Shown in pieces: positions 9,368 through 19,098 of a DNA stretch of 22,683 bases. This DNA is from Paraglomus occultum. Taxonomy: Eukaryota > Glomeromycota > Glomeromycetes > Paraglomerales > Paraglomeraceae. Each line of letters starts with the position of its first letter. The stretch's first letter is position 1. Under the pieces are notes generated by a model, which worked only from the letters and a program-made list of their open reading frames with translations, made no database searches and was not told the origin of the DNA. The position numbers were made by a program, and so were the translations under genes. The stretch covers positions 1 through 22,683 of the forward strand of contig CAJVPJ010000524.1 of NCBI GenBank assembly GCA_910592205.1, in the 5' to 3' direction.

Positions 9368-11001
9368 ATGCTTTTTCAACGGGTCTCTTTTTTGCCACAT
9401 TCATGGTTATTTATAACGAGGAGGGTTATCGGGAAAAGACTTTTTCACACAAGCTGCACCTGGCATACCACAAGCGGTGAAAGTGCAGAGTCGGCTGGTA
9501 AATTCATCGTGAATATTAGATATACGATAAATCGTTGATATACTTACATTATTAATGAATAATAGACGCAGACAAGACATTGTCAAGATTTTGGAAGGAA
9601 GTTTCAGTAATAGAAAACGATGGTATGCGCATTTGAATACGTCATTGTGATATTCATGGCCAAAAGCAGATTATACTAATTTCTAGTGCAAGTTAATGTT
9701 AACGACACGCTCAGATGGGTGCGCGATAACTCTAGACAATCGTACCATAAAAACTCCAAAAGGTCTACCGTTAGTAATACCAAAACATAAAAGACAGCTG
9801 GCAGACTTGATTGCGAAAGAATGGGACGTCGAGTCTGTAATCATCAAACCCGAATGTATACCTCTGGTGAGCTATGGTTGATTTCTTGAGGGAGAATGGG
9901 ATCAGGAAATGAGTAGCAGAGATGAGTAATTGCTTTTACTAATTACGAAAAGAAATGAAAGATTTTATAAAGATTAAATTGTATTGTAATCGAGGATTAC
10001 ATTACAAACCACAGGTCAAAATGACATATATCCACCAGTGGATAGATGTTGGATCGTGACCAGAGCAATTAATTGCCCATCGATTTTATCCCGGTGCATT
10101 TACAAAATACTTGTAGCGTAGACGGTGGATAGTGGTTTAGCAGGACTTTGGTTTATATACTATCTCTACACATCCATGTTATCTATCTATTCACTAGTAG
10201 ATACCTGTCATTTTGACCTGTCAACGCGTGGGGCGTCAATGGTAAACGTCGCATAAACGTTCAAGACATTTCTTGTCACAAGGGCCATAGATACATTGGA
10301 GAAGGATTCGGAAGAGAGACAAGCAGTCATCTCACAGTTACTTTATTACTTTGATCGGGACAAAATATGGTAAATATCCGTAGACATGACTTTCATAGTC
10401 AATACGCTAATTATTTATACGGTTGCGGAACGCTTTGCAGTCGGCCATATTTGTTTCCAAAAACTTTTGTTGATCTTCAACAACAACACTGGGACCCAAT
10501 TGTGAAGTGGGCTGAAAAACATTACGACATAAAAATAGAATTGAGCGAGACAGATTTTCGTCATTTGCAGTTGACGGAAGCGAAGGATAAGTTTCGAGGA
10601 ATAGTGAATGCATTTGATGGGCTTAAGCTGTCTGGTAATATATATTGTTCGTGCAACATATTTGATATTATTTTGTCTATTATCTCATTTGTGTCTTTAA
10701 AGCATTTGAACGGGCAACAATCCTATCAAATTCATTCCTGATTGCGCTCGGTCTAGTGGAAAAGCGTCTGGGTGTCGAAGAGGCTGTATCGGCTTCCTTG
10801 ACTGAAACCAATGCTTGGATCATGACTTGGGGAAACGTTGAATTGGGTATGTGATTCGTCGAGCTGGTGACCTCATCGCGAGTTGAAGCTGAAATTTTTT
10901 CTTTTTTCTTTTTTTGCTCTTAAGCGTCTGATTCAGATCAAGACCAATTACGGCAGCAATTGCAATCCGTTTATTTGTTGGTAGATGGAGATGATGAGTA
11001 G
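9368..11001 (+). CDS. ATP12: Mitochondrial F1-ATPase assembly factor Atp12
   Basis: Seven exons close in phase: 9368-9497, 9572-9622, 9715-9866, 10266-10369, 10441-10634, 10703-10846 and 10937-11001, giving 279 residues, close to human ATPAF2. Atp12 is a matrix chaperone that binds the free alpha subunit of F1 and hands it to the alpha/beta hexamer. The chosen ATG starts a typical mitochondrial presequence (basic, no acids, ...RRVIGKRLFHTS); an ATG 18 codons earlier adds acidic residues and is less likely. Family landmarks in order: RFWKEVSV, the strand GCAITLDNRTIKTP, AKEWDVES, TRAIDTLEKD, YYFDRDKI, the core QHWDPIVKWAEKHYDI, then LIALGLVEKRLGVEEAVSASL and the final TNAWIMTWGNVEL. The third intron is 399 bp, much longer than the others, because it holds an inverted-repeat element. 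An AATAAA follows the stop at 11069. Confidence 0.95.
10011..10221. mobile_element. MITE-like inverted-repeat element in ATP12 intron 3
   Basis: The first 16 bases, acaggtcaaaatgaca (10011-10026), are repeated exactly as the reverse complement at 10206-10221. The match continues inward for about 21 more bases with five mismatches (10027-10047 against 10185-10205), three of them transitions, so the arms are about 37 bp. The 211-bp body has no coding frame. This is the form of a non-autonomous DNA transposon. I see no clear target-site duplication at the ends. It accounts for most of the extra length of this intron. Confidence 0.6.
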
Positions 11002-11068
11002 ATATTCTGCAAAAGAGAATCGTCTTTGAAATTGTATAAGAGAATGTATGATTCTGTGTGGACAGAAG

Positions 11069-11074
11069 AATAAA
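11069..11074 (+). terminator. Poly(A) signal of ATP12
   Basis: AATAAA lies 68 bases after the ATP12 stop codon, the first such hexamer downstream. Confidence 0.5.
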
Positions 11075-12311
11075 CTTGTTATAATACCTGATTCTATATT
11101 ACTAATTAATATTGCTTTGTGACTCAATTGCCCAGCCCATTGTCTTAGCTGACCAATAAATATTATATAACCAGTAATTGTAAAACTTTTTATAGTAATA
11201 TATCTTGTCTTAATGTGCTTAAACGAAATACCGAATTAGAAATAAAAATATTTTTTGGTTCAATAATATGTTTGCTTCTTCACAACGTGCATTTTGGGGA
11301 CGGGTCTCGTGACGACACATCTTGCGCAATAGCTTATTAATCTTAGACAAGCGAATTTAAGCTAATCCATAAATAATATAATATCTCCATTGTAAAGTTC
11401 AATGTTACACATCGTAATCATATTTGGCTATTTAGGTATAAGACATACTTGGACCCTTTGCAATGGGACTTTTTCTCTTTCTAATCCATTGTCTATGCAG
11501 AGACAGTGAAAAAAAAAGGATATAGTAATATTATGTGCAGCGTCAAGATTTGACATTAAAAACAAACTCCGAAAACATGACAACTGTCGGCACAAGTGTA
11601 CGTACTAACTAGTACAGACAAACTAAACATGAATGTGAAACTGACTTGAATCGATTTAAAAAACGATCACAGCCCCCAAAGGATTGTAACGGTGATGTCT
11701 GAATAAGGTACAGTGTATCCAAAAGGAAGACCAGTAGAAGTGAAAATATTGTGAATTGTGACATTTATTGTGACAATGATTGCAATCCGGGTTACAATTG
11801 CTAATCGAATTCTAGCCGTTATCCGAGATGGTAAAATTATGGCTTGTCTGTTATGGACACAAAAACACTCTTAAAGAAAAACAGAGGCTAGCACAAGGCA
11901 AATAAGATCGCAAAATGATGTTTGCTTATCGGACAATTCCCACCTCTGTTTACCTTAACACAGACTTAGAATAGCGGAGAAACTTTGATTCGTTTGTAGA
12001 CTTTTTTGACTTAGTTGATGAATTATTGCCGAACGGACATTCACAGTTTGTTGTTTCTGCATAACAGAAATTAATAATCATAACGGCAAGTGTTTGCGCC
12101 ATCATTCTCCAATAACACGCGATTCATATTGGTGTGACCATCACATCACAAGATAAACGTATTACAAAAATCAAAATGACGTGATGAAGATCACAGCCAC
12201 AAGAACAAACATATAAAGAACTTCTATAACAATATGCATGAATAACTTACATCCTCCAACTGAAACAAACCGAAGCAAGTTGTCCACGAATTTGGGTATT
12301 CTGGTTGCATA
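11075..12311. other. Intergenic region between ATP12 and MET30
   Basis: About 1.2 kb of AT-rich DNA. On the minus strand two in-phase candidate exons (12056-11954 and 11847-11667) have good borders (TTATGCAG acceptor, AAG|GTAAAC donor, CATAACAG acceptor) and end in TGA, but no convincing first exon fits the phase and the product matches nothing known. A further AATAAA occurs on the plus strand near 11238. The MET30 promoter must lie in the last few hundred bases. Confidence 0.4.
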
Positions 12312-14070
12312 ATGGACTACAGTACTTCGCATAGACTAGAAGAATCTTCAGCTGCACAGCTCAATGGAACATCAACTATAGTGAGGCGCTCGAGTGTGAG
12401 AACGAGGAATGAGAACGTTGAGCAACAAACGGACATTCTCGATCAGCTGCTACAGGTAATTGTTGACTTTCTAAATGCATAGAAACTTTCCGTTCGGCGT
12501 TTTCAGTGATTGTTGTAGTCAGTTATCCTTTGTAAGTGGCAGTTTAGTCAGAGACGTGTTTTCTACCCACCTCGAAATTGTTGTATAGATGATCACATGA
12601 ATTATAGAGTTTTTCAACACTCTATTCGAAGATTTATTGGGTAACCTGTTTTAACTGTTACATTCTCTCGGTTTAATTACGTTCAACCAGGATTTTGGAC
12701 AACTGTCGGAAAGAGATCAACTCACAGTCAGCCAAATGTCGGCTAATTTTGCAGCCGCATCACCAAGACTCCGTTGTTTTATGCTAGTTGACTTACTAGC
12801 TCATTGCGACCTTTCACAACTATCCTTCCTTGCTCAGAGTCTACATTCTTTAATTCGCATCGATTTTTTAAGGGCCCTCCCACGTGAATTGTCATTTAAG
12901 ATTCTGTCATATCTAGACGCTCAGTCATTATGTTCGGCCGCTCAAGTATCGAGATTATGGAGATGTTTGTCGGACGATGACATTATCTGGCAACGGATGT
13001 GTGAACAACATACTGATAGGAAATGTAACATATGTGGATGGGGTTTACCCCCGTTGGGTGGACGACCGACTCCATGGAAATATATATTCGCTAGTCGATT
13101 AATAGTGGAGCGTAATTGGCGTAAAGGACGATTTCATGTCAGAGAATTAACTGGACACACAGATGGAATAATGTGTCTACAGATGGATAACGAGGTTTTG
13201 ATTACTGGTTCGTACGACCGAACAGTACGAGTATGGGATCTTTATACGGGTCGGCTTATCCGAGTACTAACAGGTCATTCCCAAGGTGTTCGAACATTAC
13301 AATTTGACAAAAAAATTCTAATAACCGGATCTATGGATGCTACATTACGAGTATGGGATTATCATACTGGGCAATGTATAAGAAGGCTTACCGGCCATAC
13401 GGGCACTGTAGTTAGTCTTCATTTTGATGATAAAAAACGAGTGGCCAGCGGATCCGCTGATCATACAATTCGAGTTTGGGACTTTATTATGGGAACATGT
13501 TTCACACTCACTGGGCATTGTGATTGGGTTAACAGTGTGAAACTTTACGAAAATCTGTTGTTCTCATGTTCAGACGATACAAGCATTCGGATTTGGGATT
13601 TGGAAACAAGAACTTGTGTGCGCACGTTGGTTGGACATGTTCAGTCGGTTCAATGTATTCAATTAGCGCCGGCACTAGCGTTTTCTAATAGGTCCTCCAC
13701 GCCCGTTCAACACACACCGTCCGCAGCGAATCATTCAAATGATGATTGTCCAGAAGCAGACTCTTATCCAGTACTTGTCTCTGGATCGCTTGATAACACG
13801 ATTAAGGTTTGGGATATTCAAACTGGCGTGTGTTTGCGAACTCAATCTGAACATACGGAAGGTGTGTGGTCTCTGGCCGTTGATAAATTAAGGATAGTTA
13901 GCGGAGCACACGATAAAACGGCCAAGATCTGGGACAAAGATACGGGAGAGTGTTTGCATACGCTCACCGGACATGAAGGCCCAGTGACATGCGTCGCATT
14001 AGGAGATACAAAAATCGCTACCGGAAGCGATGATGGCAAAATCAAACTATGGGATTGTTGTGGGTTTTGA
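12312..14070 (+). CDS. MET30: F-box/WD40 ubiquitin-ligase receptor, Met30/SconB type
   Basis: Two exons, 12312-12455 and 12691-14070 (intron 235 bp, phase 0), 507 residues. Met30/SconB is the substrate receptor of an SCF ubiquitin ligase; in ascomycetes it controls sulfur-assimilation activators of the Met4 class. Domains: a disordered start; a helical dimerisation region at about 64-105; an F-box at about 106-151 (LRALPRELSFKILSYLDAQS) that binds Skp1; a Cys linker at about 160-169, CNICGWGLPP, matching the fungal KCxxCGWGLP motif; WKYIFASRLIVERNWRKG; then seven WD40 repeats from about 197 to the end. Repeat 5 has a roughly 35-residue Ser/Pro/Asn-rich loop, a place where SconB proteins also carry an insertion. 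The alternative call, Cdc4/FBXW7, is less likely because the linker and repeat wording follow Met30. The protein is shorter than ascomycete Met30, mainly at the N-terminus. The start is the first ATG in an open frame. Confidence 0.92.
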
Positions 14071-14178
14071 GGAGTATAGATGAATGTACATTGTGTAACA
14101 AAATTTTTGGAATATTCGTTATATGGTTAAAATTGTGTATAACTTTCCCCCCATAATAATGTAATTCGCGTCTCTTAA

Positions 14179-14184
14179 AATAAA
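14179..14184 (+). terminator. Poly(A) signal of MET30
   Basis: AATAAA 109 bases after the MET30 stop, in the short gap before the convergent gene on the other strand. Confidence 0.45.
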
Positions 14185-14296
14185 ACGTTTCTCTTTTTTC
14201 CCTATTATGGAAAGCTATTTAACGCGAAAGCATTTATGAAAGCATTATCCACGAGCAAATACCAATAAGAAAGGAATTTATTATTGAGGGCACGTA

Positions 14297-14749
14297 TCAT
14301 ATAGCTTCGCTTAGCATAACAATTGACACGGTGGTCATTATTATTAGTGTCTCATTCAGTGCGAAACTATAAACCATAGGCCATGTGAGCAGTTGATGTA
14401 AACTTGTCATTATGCTGCCAGAATAAGTGCCGATCCCGGGATGTTCTATTACAATTTCCATGACACGGGTTGAATTATAACTTTTATGTGGGGAAACATA
14501 ATAAAAATTTTCAAAGTCTTTCGGTGATTTGACAATAGCTACGAAAATACGCTTATACATTCTGCGTTGACAAGGCCAACCAGATTCGGGAACGTATCTA
14601 TTCAAATCTACAAACATTCTCTGCATTGTGTGATTTAAAAAATCAACATACTCGCGTGTCTCCAAAACTGAAAGGAGAAATGATTTTGATACGAACGGTA
14701 TACTGATTTAACTTCTAACAAAATATTCAACCGCATTGTATTCTGACAT
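14297..14749 (-). CDS. Small unrecognised protein, ~135 residues
   Basis: The main exon, 14667-14297, follows a textbook acceptor (TTTCTCCTTTCAG) and stays open for 123 codons to TGA. The best first exon is 14749-14713, joined across a 45-bp intron with a weak donor (GTTAAA); the result is 135 residues starting MSEYNAVEYFVRILETREY. I recognise no family. The middle has alternating strand-like segments (RIFVAIVKSPKDFENFYYV, VMEIVIEHPG), and the last 30 residues are hydrophobic (VYSFALNETLIIMTTVSIVM), perhaps a C-terminal membrane anchor. It is convergent with MET30 and divergent from TAF12. The acceptor and length make the second exon likely real; the first exon is uncertain. Confidence 0.45.
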
Positions 14750-14961
14750 CAGTTTTCGTTGTCGAGGAACTATGCCCTTATTGAACTAGTATTAGATCCG
14801 CAAATATCCATTAAAAACCGTAAAATAAAATTTTATTGGTAAATCTTCCTACTTCTTTGAGCAAATTCTTATCGCTCCCAAAAACGGTTTATTATTTCTA
14901 TTATTGATCTATAGTATGACTGTCGCACCCATTCAAACGCCAAGTTATCGTAGAACGTCTA

Positions 14962-14969
14962 TGACGTCA
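14962..14969. promoter_or_regulatory. Palindromic TGACGTCA (CRE-type bZIP site)
   Basis: A full 8-bp palindrome, the consensus for CREB/ATF-type bZIP factors, lies in the 540-bp region between the divergent orphan gene (start 14749) and TAF12 (start 15289). It is about 210 bp upstream of one and 320 bp upstream of the other, so it could serve both. Binding is inferred from the motif only. Confidence 0.35.
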
Positions 14970-15288
14970 TGAAGCCATCGCCAGGTCTTAACGCGCAGGA
15001 AATTTTTCAGATTAACCCTCCGTCGAGTTACAGGGTTTTAGATCTATCATCAGATTATAGAGCATTCATTCTAGCTTTACAAACCAGAATTGTTTTATAC
15101 AAAAGTTGAAACGTTCTGGTTTTGAAATTAAAAAGTGTCCCCTGAAATATTATGTTTTTGCGGACCCCTGTTAATATTAATATGCAAGCATAGTATAAAT
15201 CACGTGACCGTAAATTGCCACCAGGCGGCAACGAAGGGTAAACTTGTCTTGTTTCTCCACTATCGAAACTGACCTACAAGATCAGACA

Positions 15289-16661
15289 ATGACACAGCGA
15301 GCAATGGCATATGGTATACAGTCGGGAGCTTCTGGGGCAACAGGTTTGAATTTCTCGTTCTGATACCTGGCGGTGCTGCGAAGATGAGAGTGCTATGAGA
15401 CCATGTTGTTATTAACATAAGAATTTGGGGTCGCATAATTCTCGTTTAAAGGTAATGGATTGGCAACGCGTCCAGTTCCCCCTACTCCTTCGCAACAACA
15501 GCAACAACAGCAACAACAACAACCATTTTCGCAACAAATACAACCACAAAGTCAGGGTCTACCCTCGTCACCTTACCTCCATCCACAACGACAGCAATTG
15601 CACCAAGCCCAACAACAACAGCAGCAGCAACAGCAGCAACAACAAGCAATACCTCTTCAACATCCTTCTCACTTACCATTTCAGGTGCATAAATCTACAA
15701 CGAATTCGACCGGTCCTCCAATGGGTGTCGGAATGGGAGGGGTGGGGATGGGAATGGGTGGTGGAATGAGAGGATCAGTGGGCACGATAGGAACACCGAC
15801 TTCATCAATGTCGTTGACGAGAATGAGTGATTATGATTATGAAGGGAGCGATCAGTTATTATCCAAATTGAAGATACAGCAATTATTGGGCCAAATCGAT
15901 CCTAAAGAGAGACTAGAGCCTGAAGTTGAAAATGTATGGAATTGTGCATAAGTGTTAATATTTGTAGTTGAAATCTTTGCTCATGGGAGGTGAGGGTTTA
16001 GTGGAATAAGAAGTAATGATCACTTTCGTCCCCTCCCCTTTTCCCTCCCCTGTTCGCCAATGCTTATACGTGTGATTCTGTTGTAACAACATTATCCCTT
16101 ACCTCATTCCCGTTGATCGTAATGTTTGATTGTAACTGAAGCTAATGGGCCACATTTGATTATCTCCCACTTAACCGGATTAGATATTATTAGAGATAGC
16201 CGATGAATTTATAGAATCAGTTGGTTCTTTTGCATGTCTTTTGGCCAAGCACCGGAAGTCTGATACACTGGAAGTGAAAGATCTCCAAATTCATCTCGGT
16301 AGGCATCATTCGCGCGACGTCAATTATTCAATGTACAGTCATCCGGATTTGTCTCTTTAACTCTATTTATTTAACACACTCTCTCTAAGAACGTAATTGG
16401 AATATCCGGATCCCAGGCTTTGCATCAGATGAAATACGATCGGCTCGCAAACCAACGACCGCCACTGCCCATCAAAATAAAATTGCAGCAATAAACGCAC
16501 ACAAGGCAACGAAAGCGCAAGCAACACAATTAACCGGACAATCTGCTAATCAAGGGCCGAATCAGTCAGGTGATACAAGCAACGGTGCAAATCTGAACGT
16601 TGTAAGTAGTGGGAATGGGGGCGGCGTGTCAGCAGGTCGAAGTGGTGCCGCGGTTGAATAA
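15289..16661 (+). CDS. TAF12: TAF12, TFIID/SAGA histone-fold subunit
   Basis: Four exons, 15289-15343, 15452-15933, 16184-16298 and 16390-16661, give 307 residues in phase. TAF12 pairs with TAF4 (in TFIID) or Ada1 (in SAGA) through an H2B-like histone fold and works in the nucleus in RNA polymerase II initiation. The fold spans about 151-225: [19 protein letters not shown], then [20 protein letters not shown], then [16 protein letters not shown], with the conserved tail [18 protein letters not shown]. The N-terminal half is low complexity: glutamine runs at 33-42 and 72-83 and a Met/Gly-rich stretch ([15 protein letters not shown]). The C-terminal 70 residues are Ala/Thr/Gln/Asn/Gly-rich. Exon 1 can end at 15343 (donor GTTTGA) or at 15313 (donor GTATAC); both keep phase, and the protein would differ by ten residues. 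A GTAAGT inside the last exon (16602) might be an alternative donor. Confidence 0.95.
15493..15645 (+). repeat. CAR (glutamine) trinucleotide runs in TAF12
   Basis: Ten consecutive CAA/CAG codons at 15493-15522 and twelve at 15610-15645 in TAF12 exon 2. CAA interruptions among CAG codons limit slippage. The antisense open frame over this segment (15482-15679) is a shadow of the repeat. Confidence 0.9.
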
Positions 16662-16835
16662 ATTGGTGATATCTATTGTATATTGGCACTCTTGTGAGAT
16701 GGGGTGTATCGTCGTGGTGACCTTGTTTGAGGGGAGGGGATTCAGAATCATGGCGTCCTCCCTTTTCTACCCGTTGATTTATGATGGACCCGCAGCGAAC
16801 ACAGACTGATTTGGCAATATAAGTCTGCAGTTGTA

Positions 16836-16841
16836 TTTATT
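16836..16841 (-). terminator. Poly(A) signal of TRS20
   Basis: TTTATT on the plus strand reads AATAAA on the minus strand, 77 bases after the TRS20 stop. It lies within the 257-bp gap between the convergent TAF12 and TRS20 stops. Confidence 0.5.
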
Positions 16842-16918
16842 CTTGACTTGCTCTCATTGATTCTAATGTTAAATTAACATCTAATTTGCTAGCATTAAGT
16901 TCAGTCTTATTTGAACTG

Positions 16919-17827
16919 CTATAAATACTTCTTTGCAACAAACCTCACTCTTGTATCAAAAGCAGAAGATGTTATAGGAGAATTGACTTCATAGAATGGG
17001 TTTAATAGCATCTAATAAAAGTATAAATCATCACAAGAGGTAAGTGAGCAAAACGCTAATTCTTTGATCGTTTATTAATATCATTCAGAATACAATAAAA
17101 AGTTCTGCTTAAACAATTATTAGATCACATACAACTCACCTTTATGTACAATTCATGACATTCGTTGAAGAATGTTCTGATGCCTTCTTCATTTTTAGTC
17201 TCATGAAGTAGCATGAGCTTTATATCTTAATATAATGTAAGCGAATAATCACTTATACGACAATGACAATCACACGGAACATATGCTTATCACAAGGATA
17301 CTTCCTGCTGTAACATAAGCGGATATTAACCATTCATTGAACTTATCAATCGATTTCAAATACCTTAAATAAAGAAGACAAGTGTATCTTAATTAAGGAG
17401 AATATAGTTTGGGAAGAGAAGGTCATCTCGAACGTAATGTATTACATGGCATTAGACTTCCATTGAAGTTCCTCAACTACATCCAGGGCGGAATGTACTA
17501 TAAATTGATTCAAATGCTTATGTTCATCTCTCTAAAGAAAAGAGGAGGGTATTAGTGAATTGTTCGGTAGAATCGTCACCATTATATATTTTCAGCAGCA
17601 ATTCTACGCAATCGCTAGCCGCTCTGCCATACTTAAAACTGTTGATATACCGTCAACAATGTCCACTCCACATTGGGAACGTCTTATCGTTATCGTTCAT
17701 ATAAATTCACTTTCATATGAAAACTGACCCTAATTGCCTCGGAACCACTACCACGCCCAGTTGATGTAAATTCGGCTTCAAATATTGGGTTATCCTTTGT
17801 GCCAACTATTACAAAATAGTAAGACAT
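16919..17827 (-). CDS. TRS20: TRAPP complex subunit Trs20/TRAPPC2 (sedlin)
   Basis: Five short exons on the minus strand, 17827-17729, 17531-17446, 17363-17302, 17225-17140 and 17011-16919, join in phase to 141 residues, almost exactly the 140 of human sedlin. Trs20 is a longin-fold subunit of TRAPP, the GEF/tether for the Ypt1/Rab1 GTPase in ER-Golgi traffic and autophagy. Diagnostic segments: [20 protein letters not shown] at the start, [74 protein letters not shown] and a KKYL end. All junctions fall where the family alignment needs them. The only ambiguity is the first donor: 17729 (GTCAGT) or 17711 (GTGAAT); I prefer the first because the loop length is nearer to other sedlins. The gene is convergent with TAF12 and divergent from DPH6. 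No exon exceeds 100 bp, so ORF scans miss it. Confidence 0.93.
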
Positions 17828-18308
17828 TTTCGACAATGCAAAATAGTGTCAAGAATGTACCTCCATTTTATAGTATTTTTTCCCAATGTGTATACAGCAC
17901 ATAACGCCACAGAAATGTTTAACCGCCGCAGTATTTAAGGAAAACGTCATCCTGTAATTGACATGCTATGAAATCAATCAGCTCTTTTCATTGCGAGTGA
18001 ATTATTCGTATCCATAGGGAAAGCATAAGGATGAAAGCAGGCGAAGTTTGCTCGACGGATTAAAAAACGTGTTACGCGAATTGGCATTACCAACATTCAA
18101 TTCCAAAAGACAAACATTTCTACCTCTGCGAAGGGAAATTTAGAATGACCAAAAGGCCGATTAATTCGCTATACCGAAAAGTTATTGGATGGATTCTACT
18201 GTGGCGTTCAAATGTCTAAATAGTTGTTGCTATGGCGCGTACGTACATGTGAAGATACCTAATTATCGGAAATGAAATGGTGTTACTAAGAAGATTGCAG
18301 CTTTGAAC
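17828..18308. other. Shared divergent promoter region, TRS20 and DPH6
   Basis: 480 bp between the two start codons. I see no long frame and no clear TATA element; a 24-codon frame starting near 18144 is not convincing. Both genes' promoters must lie here, so partial co-regulation is possible. Confidence 0.5.
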
Positions 18309-19098
18309 ATGCAAGTCTCTCATTCTAACGAACAATGCACAAAGCCAAAGACTGTCTGCTTGTCTTTCACAGGTAAACATCAATATTGTCATATTGTAAT
18401 CATCTTCAGCTTATCAAATACTAAATCATTTCTACTTTGCAATCAAAGGTGGTAAGGACAGCACTTTGTCGCTACACATCCTCTCACGCACACCGGCCCT
18501 GTACAAAATCACGACTCTCGTAACATTCACTCCAACGAACCCTACAACACCGTTTCTCTCTCATCCTCAATCGATCATAACGCTCCAATCGCATTGTCTA
18601 TCCTTTCCTCACGCCTTCTTTCCTACTTCCGCTCCATATCTATCCTCCTATCGGGAACATATAAAATCTCTCGATGTCGATTATTTTGCAACTGGTGACA
18701 TTCTTGATGTATGTAACAACTTTCTCGGTCGTGCAGCAGAGTCTACACGGACTGAATTATTAAGGCCTCTTTGGCATCGCCCAAGAGAAGAAATTATGGA
18801 AGAAATATTCAAATTGGGGTTTACGGTAATAATTACCTGTATTGCATTAGAGAAAGTGAACGAAGACAGAGCGAAAGAGCTTGTCGGAAAGGTATTGGAC
18901 AGGGAATTGTATGAAAAATTGAAGAGTTTAGATAACGTTGATGCATGTGGGGAGTTTGGAGAGTATCACACTATGGTTCTTGACGCGCCATTATTTCGAA
19001 AGAGGATCGTTGTGACAAGTGGAAGTGTTACGAAAAGTGAAGACGAGAAGTTTCTCTATTTTAAGTTCGAGGACTATAGAGTTGAGAGTAAAGAGTAA
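18309..19098 (+). CDS. DPH6: Diphthine-ammonia ligase (Dph6, ATP-PPase family)
   Basis: Two exons, 18309-18372 and 18449-19098 (intron 76 bp), 237 residues. Dph6 catalyses the last step of diphthamide synthesis on eEF2: ATP-dependent amidation of diphthine using ammonium, releasing AMP and PPi, in the cytosol. The intron splits the PP-loop: exon 1 ends ...VCLSFTG and exon 2 continues GKDSTLSLHIL, restoring TGGKDS at 21-26. Other family marks are YREHIKSLDVDYFATGDIL, LRPLWHRPREEIMEEIFKLGF, and near the C-terminus GEFGEYHTMVLDAPLF (about 189-204). The protein ends soon after, like animal and archaeal Dph6; it lacks the two RidA-like domains that extend budding-yeast Dph6. The region between the PP-loop and YREH is unusually Ser/Thr/Pro-rich. 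The ATG is the first in frame; an ATG in another frame at about 18335 would miss the PP-loop. Confidence 0.92.

Noticed and set aside
12255-12310. Minus-strand first exon starting one base from the MET30 ATG
   Set aside because: Its phase does not fit the downstream candidate exon, and two start codons head to head with a one-base gap are implausible.
12736-14070. Call as Cdc4/FBXW7 or beta-TrCP
   Set aside because: The Cys-rich GWGL linker and the repeat wording fit Met30/SconB; only seven WD repeats are seen, whereas Cdc4 has eight blades.
15482-15679. Antisense valine-rich frame opposite TAF12
   Set aside because: Complement of the CAR glutamine repeats and so free of stops.
16998-17040. 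Plus-strand mini-exon [15 protein letters not shown] with a GTAAGT donor
   Set aside because: It lies antisense to TRS20 exon 5 and the following intron, and the next acceptor gives an immediate stop.
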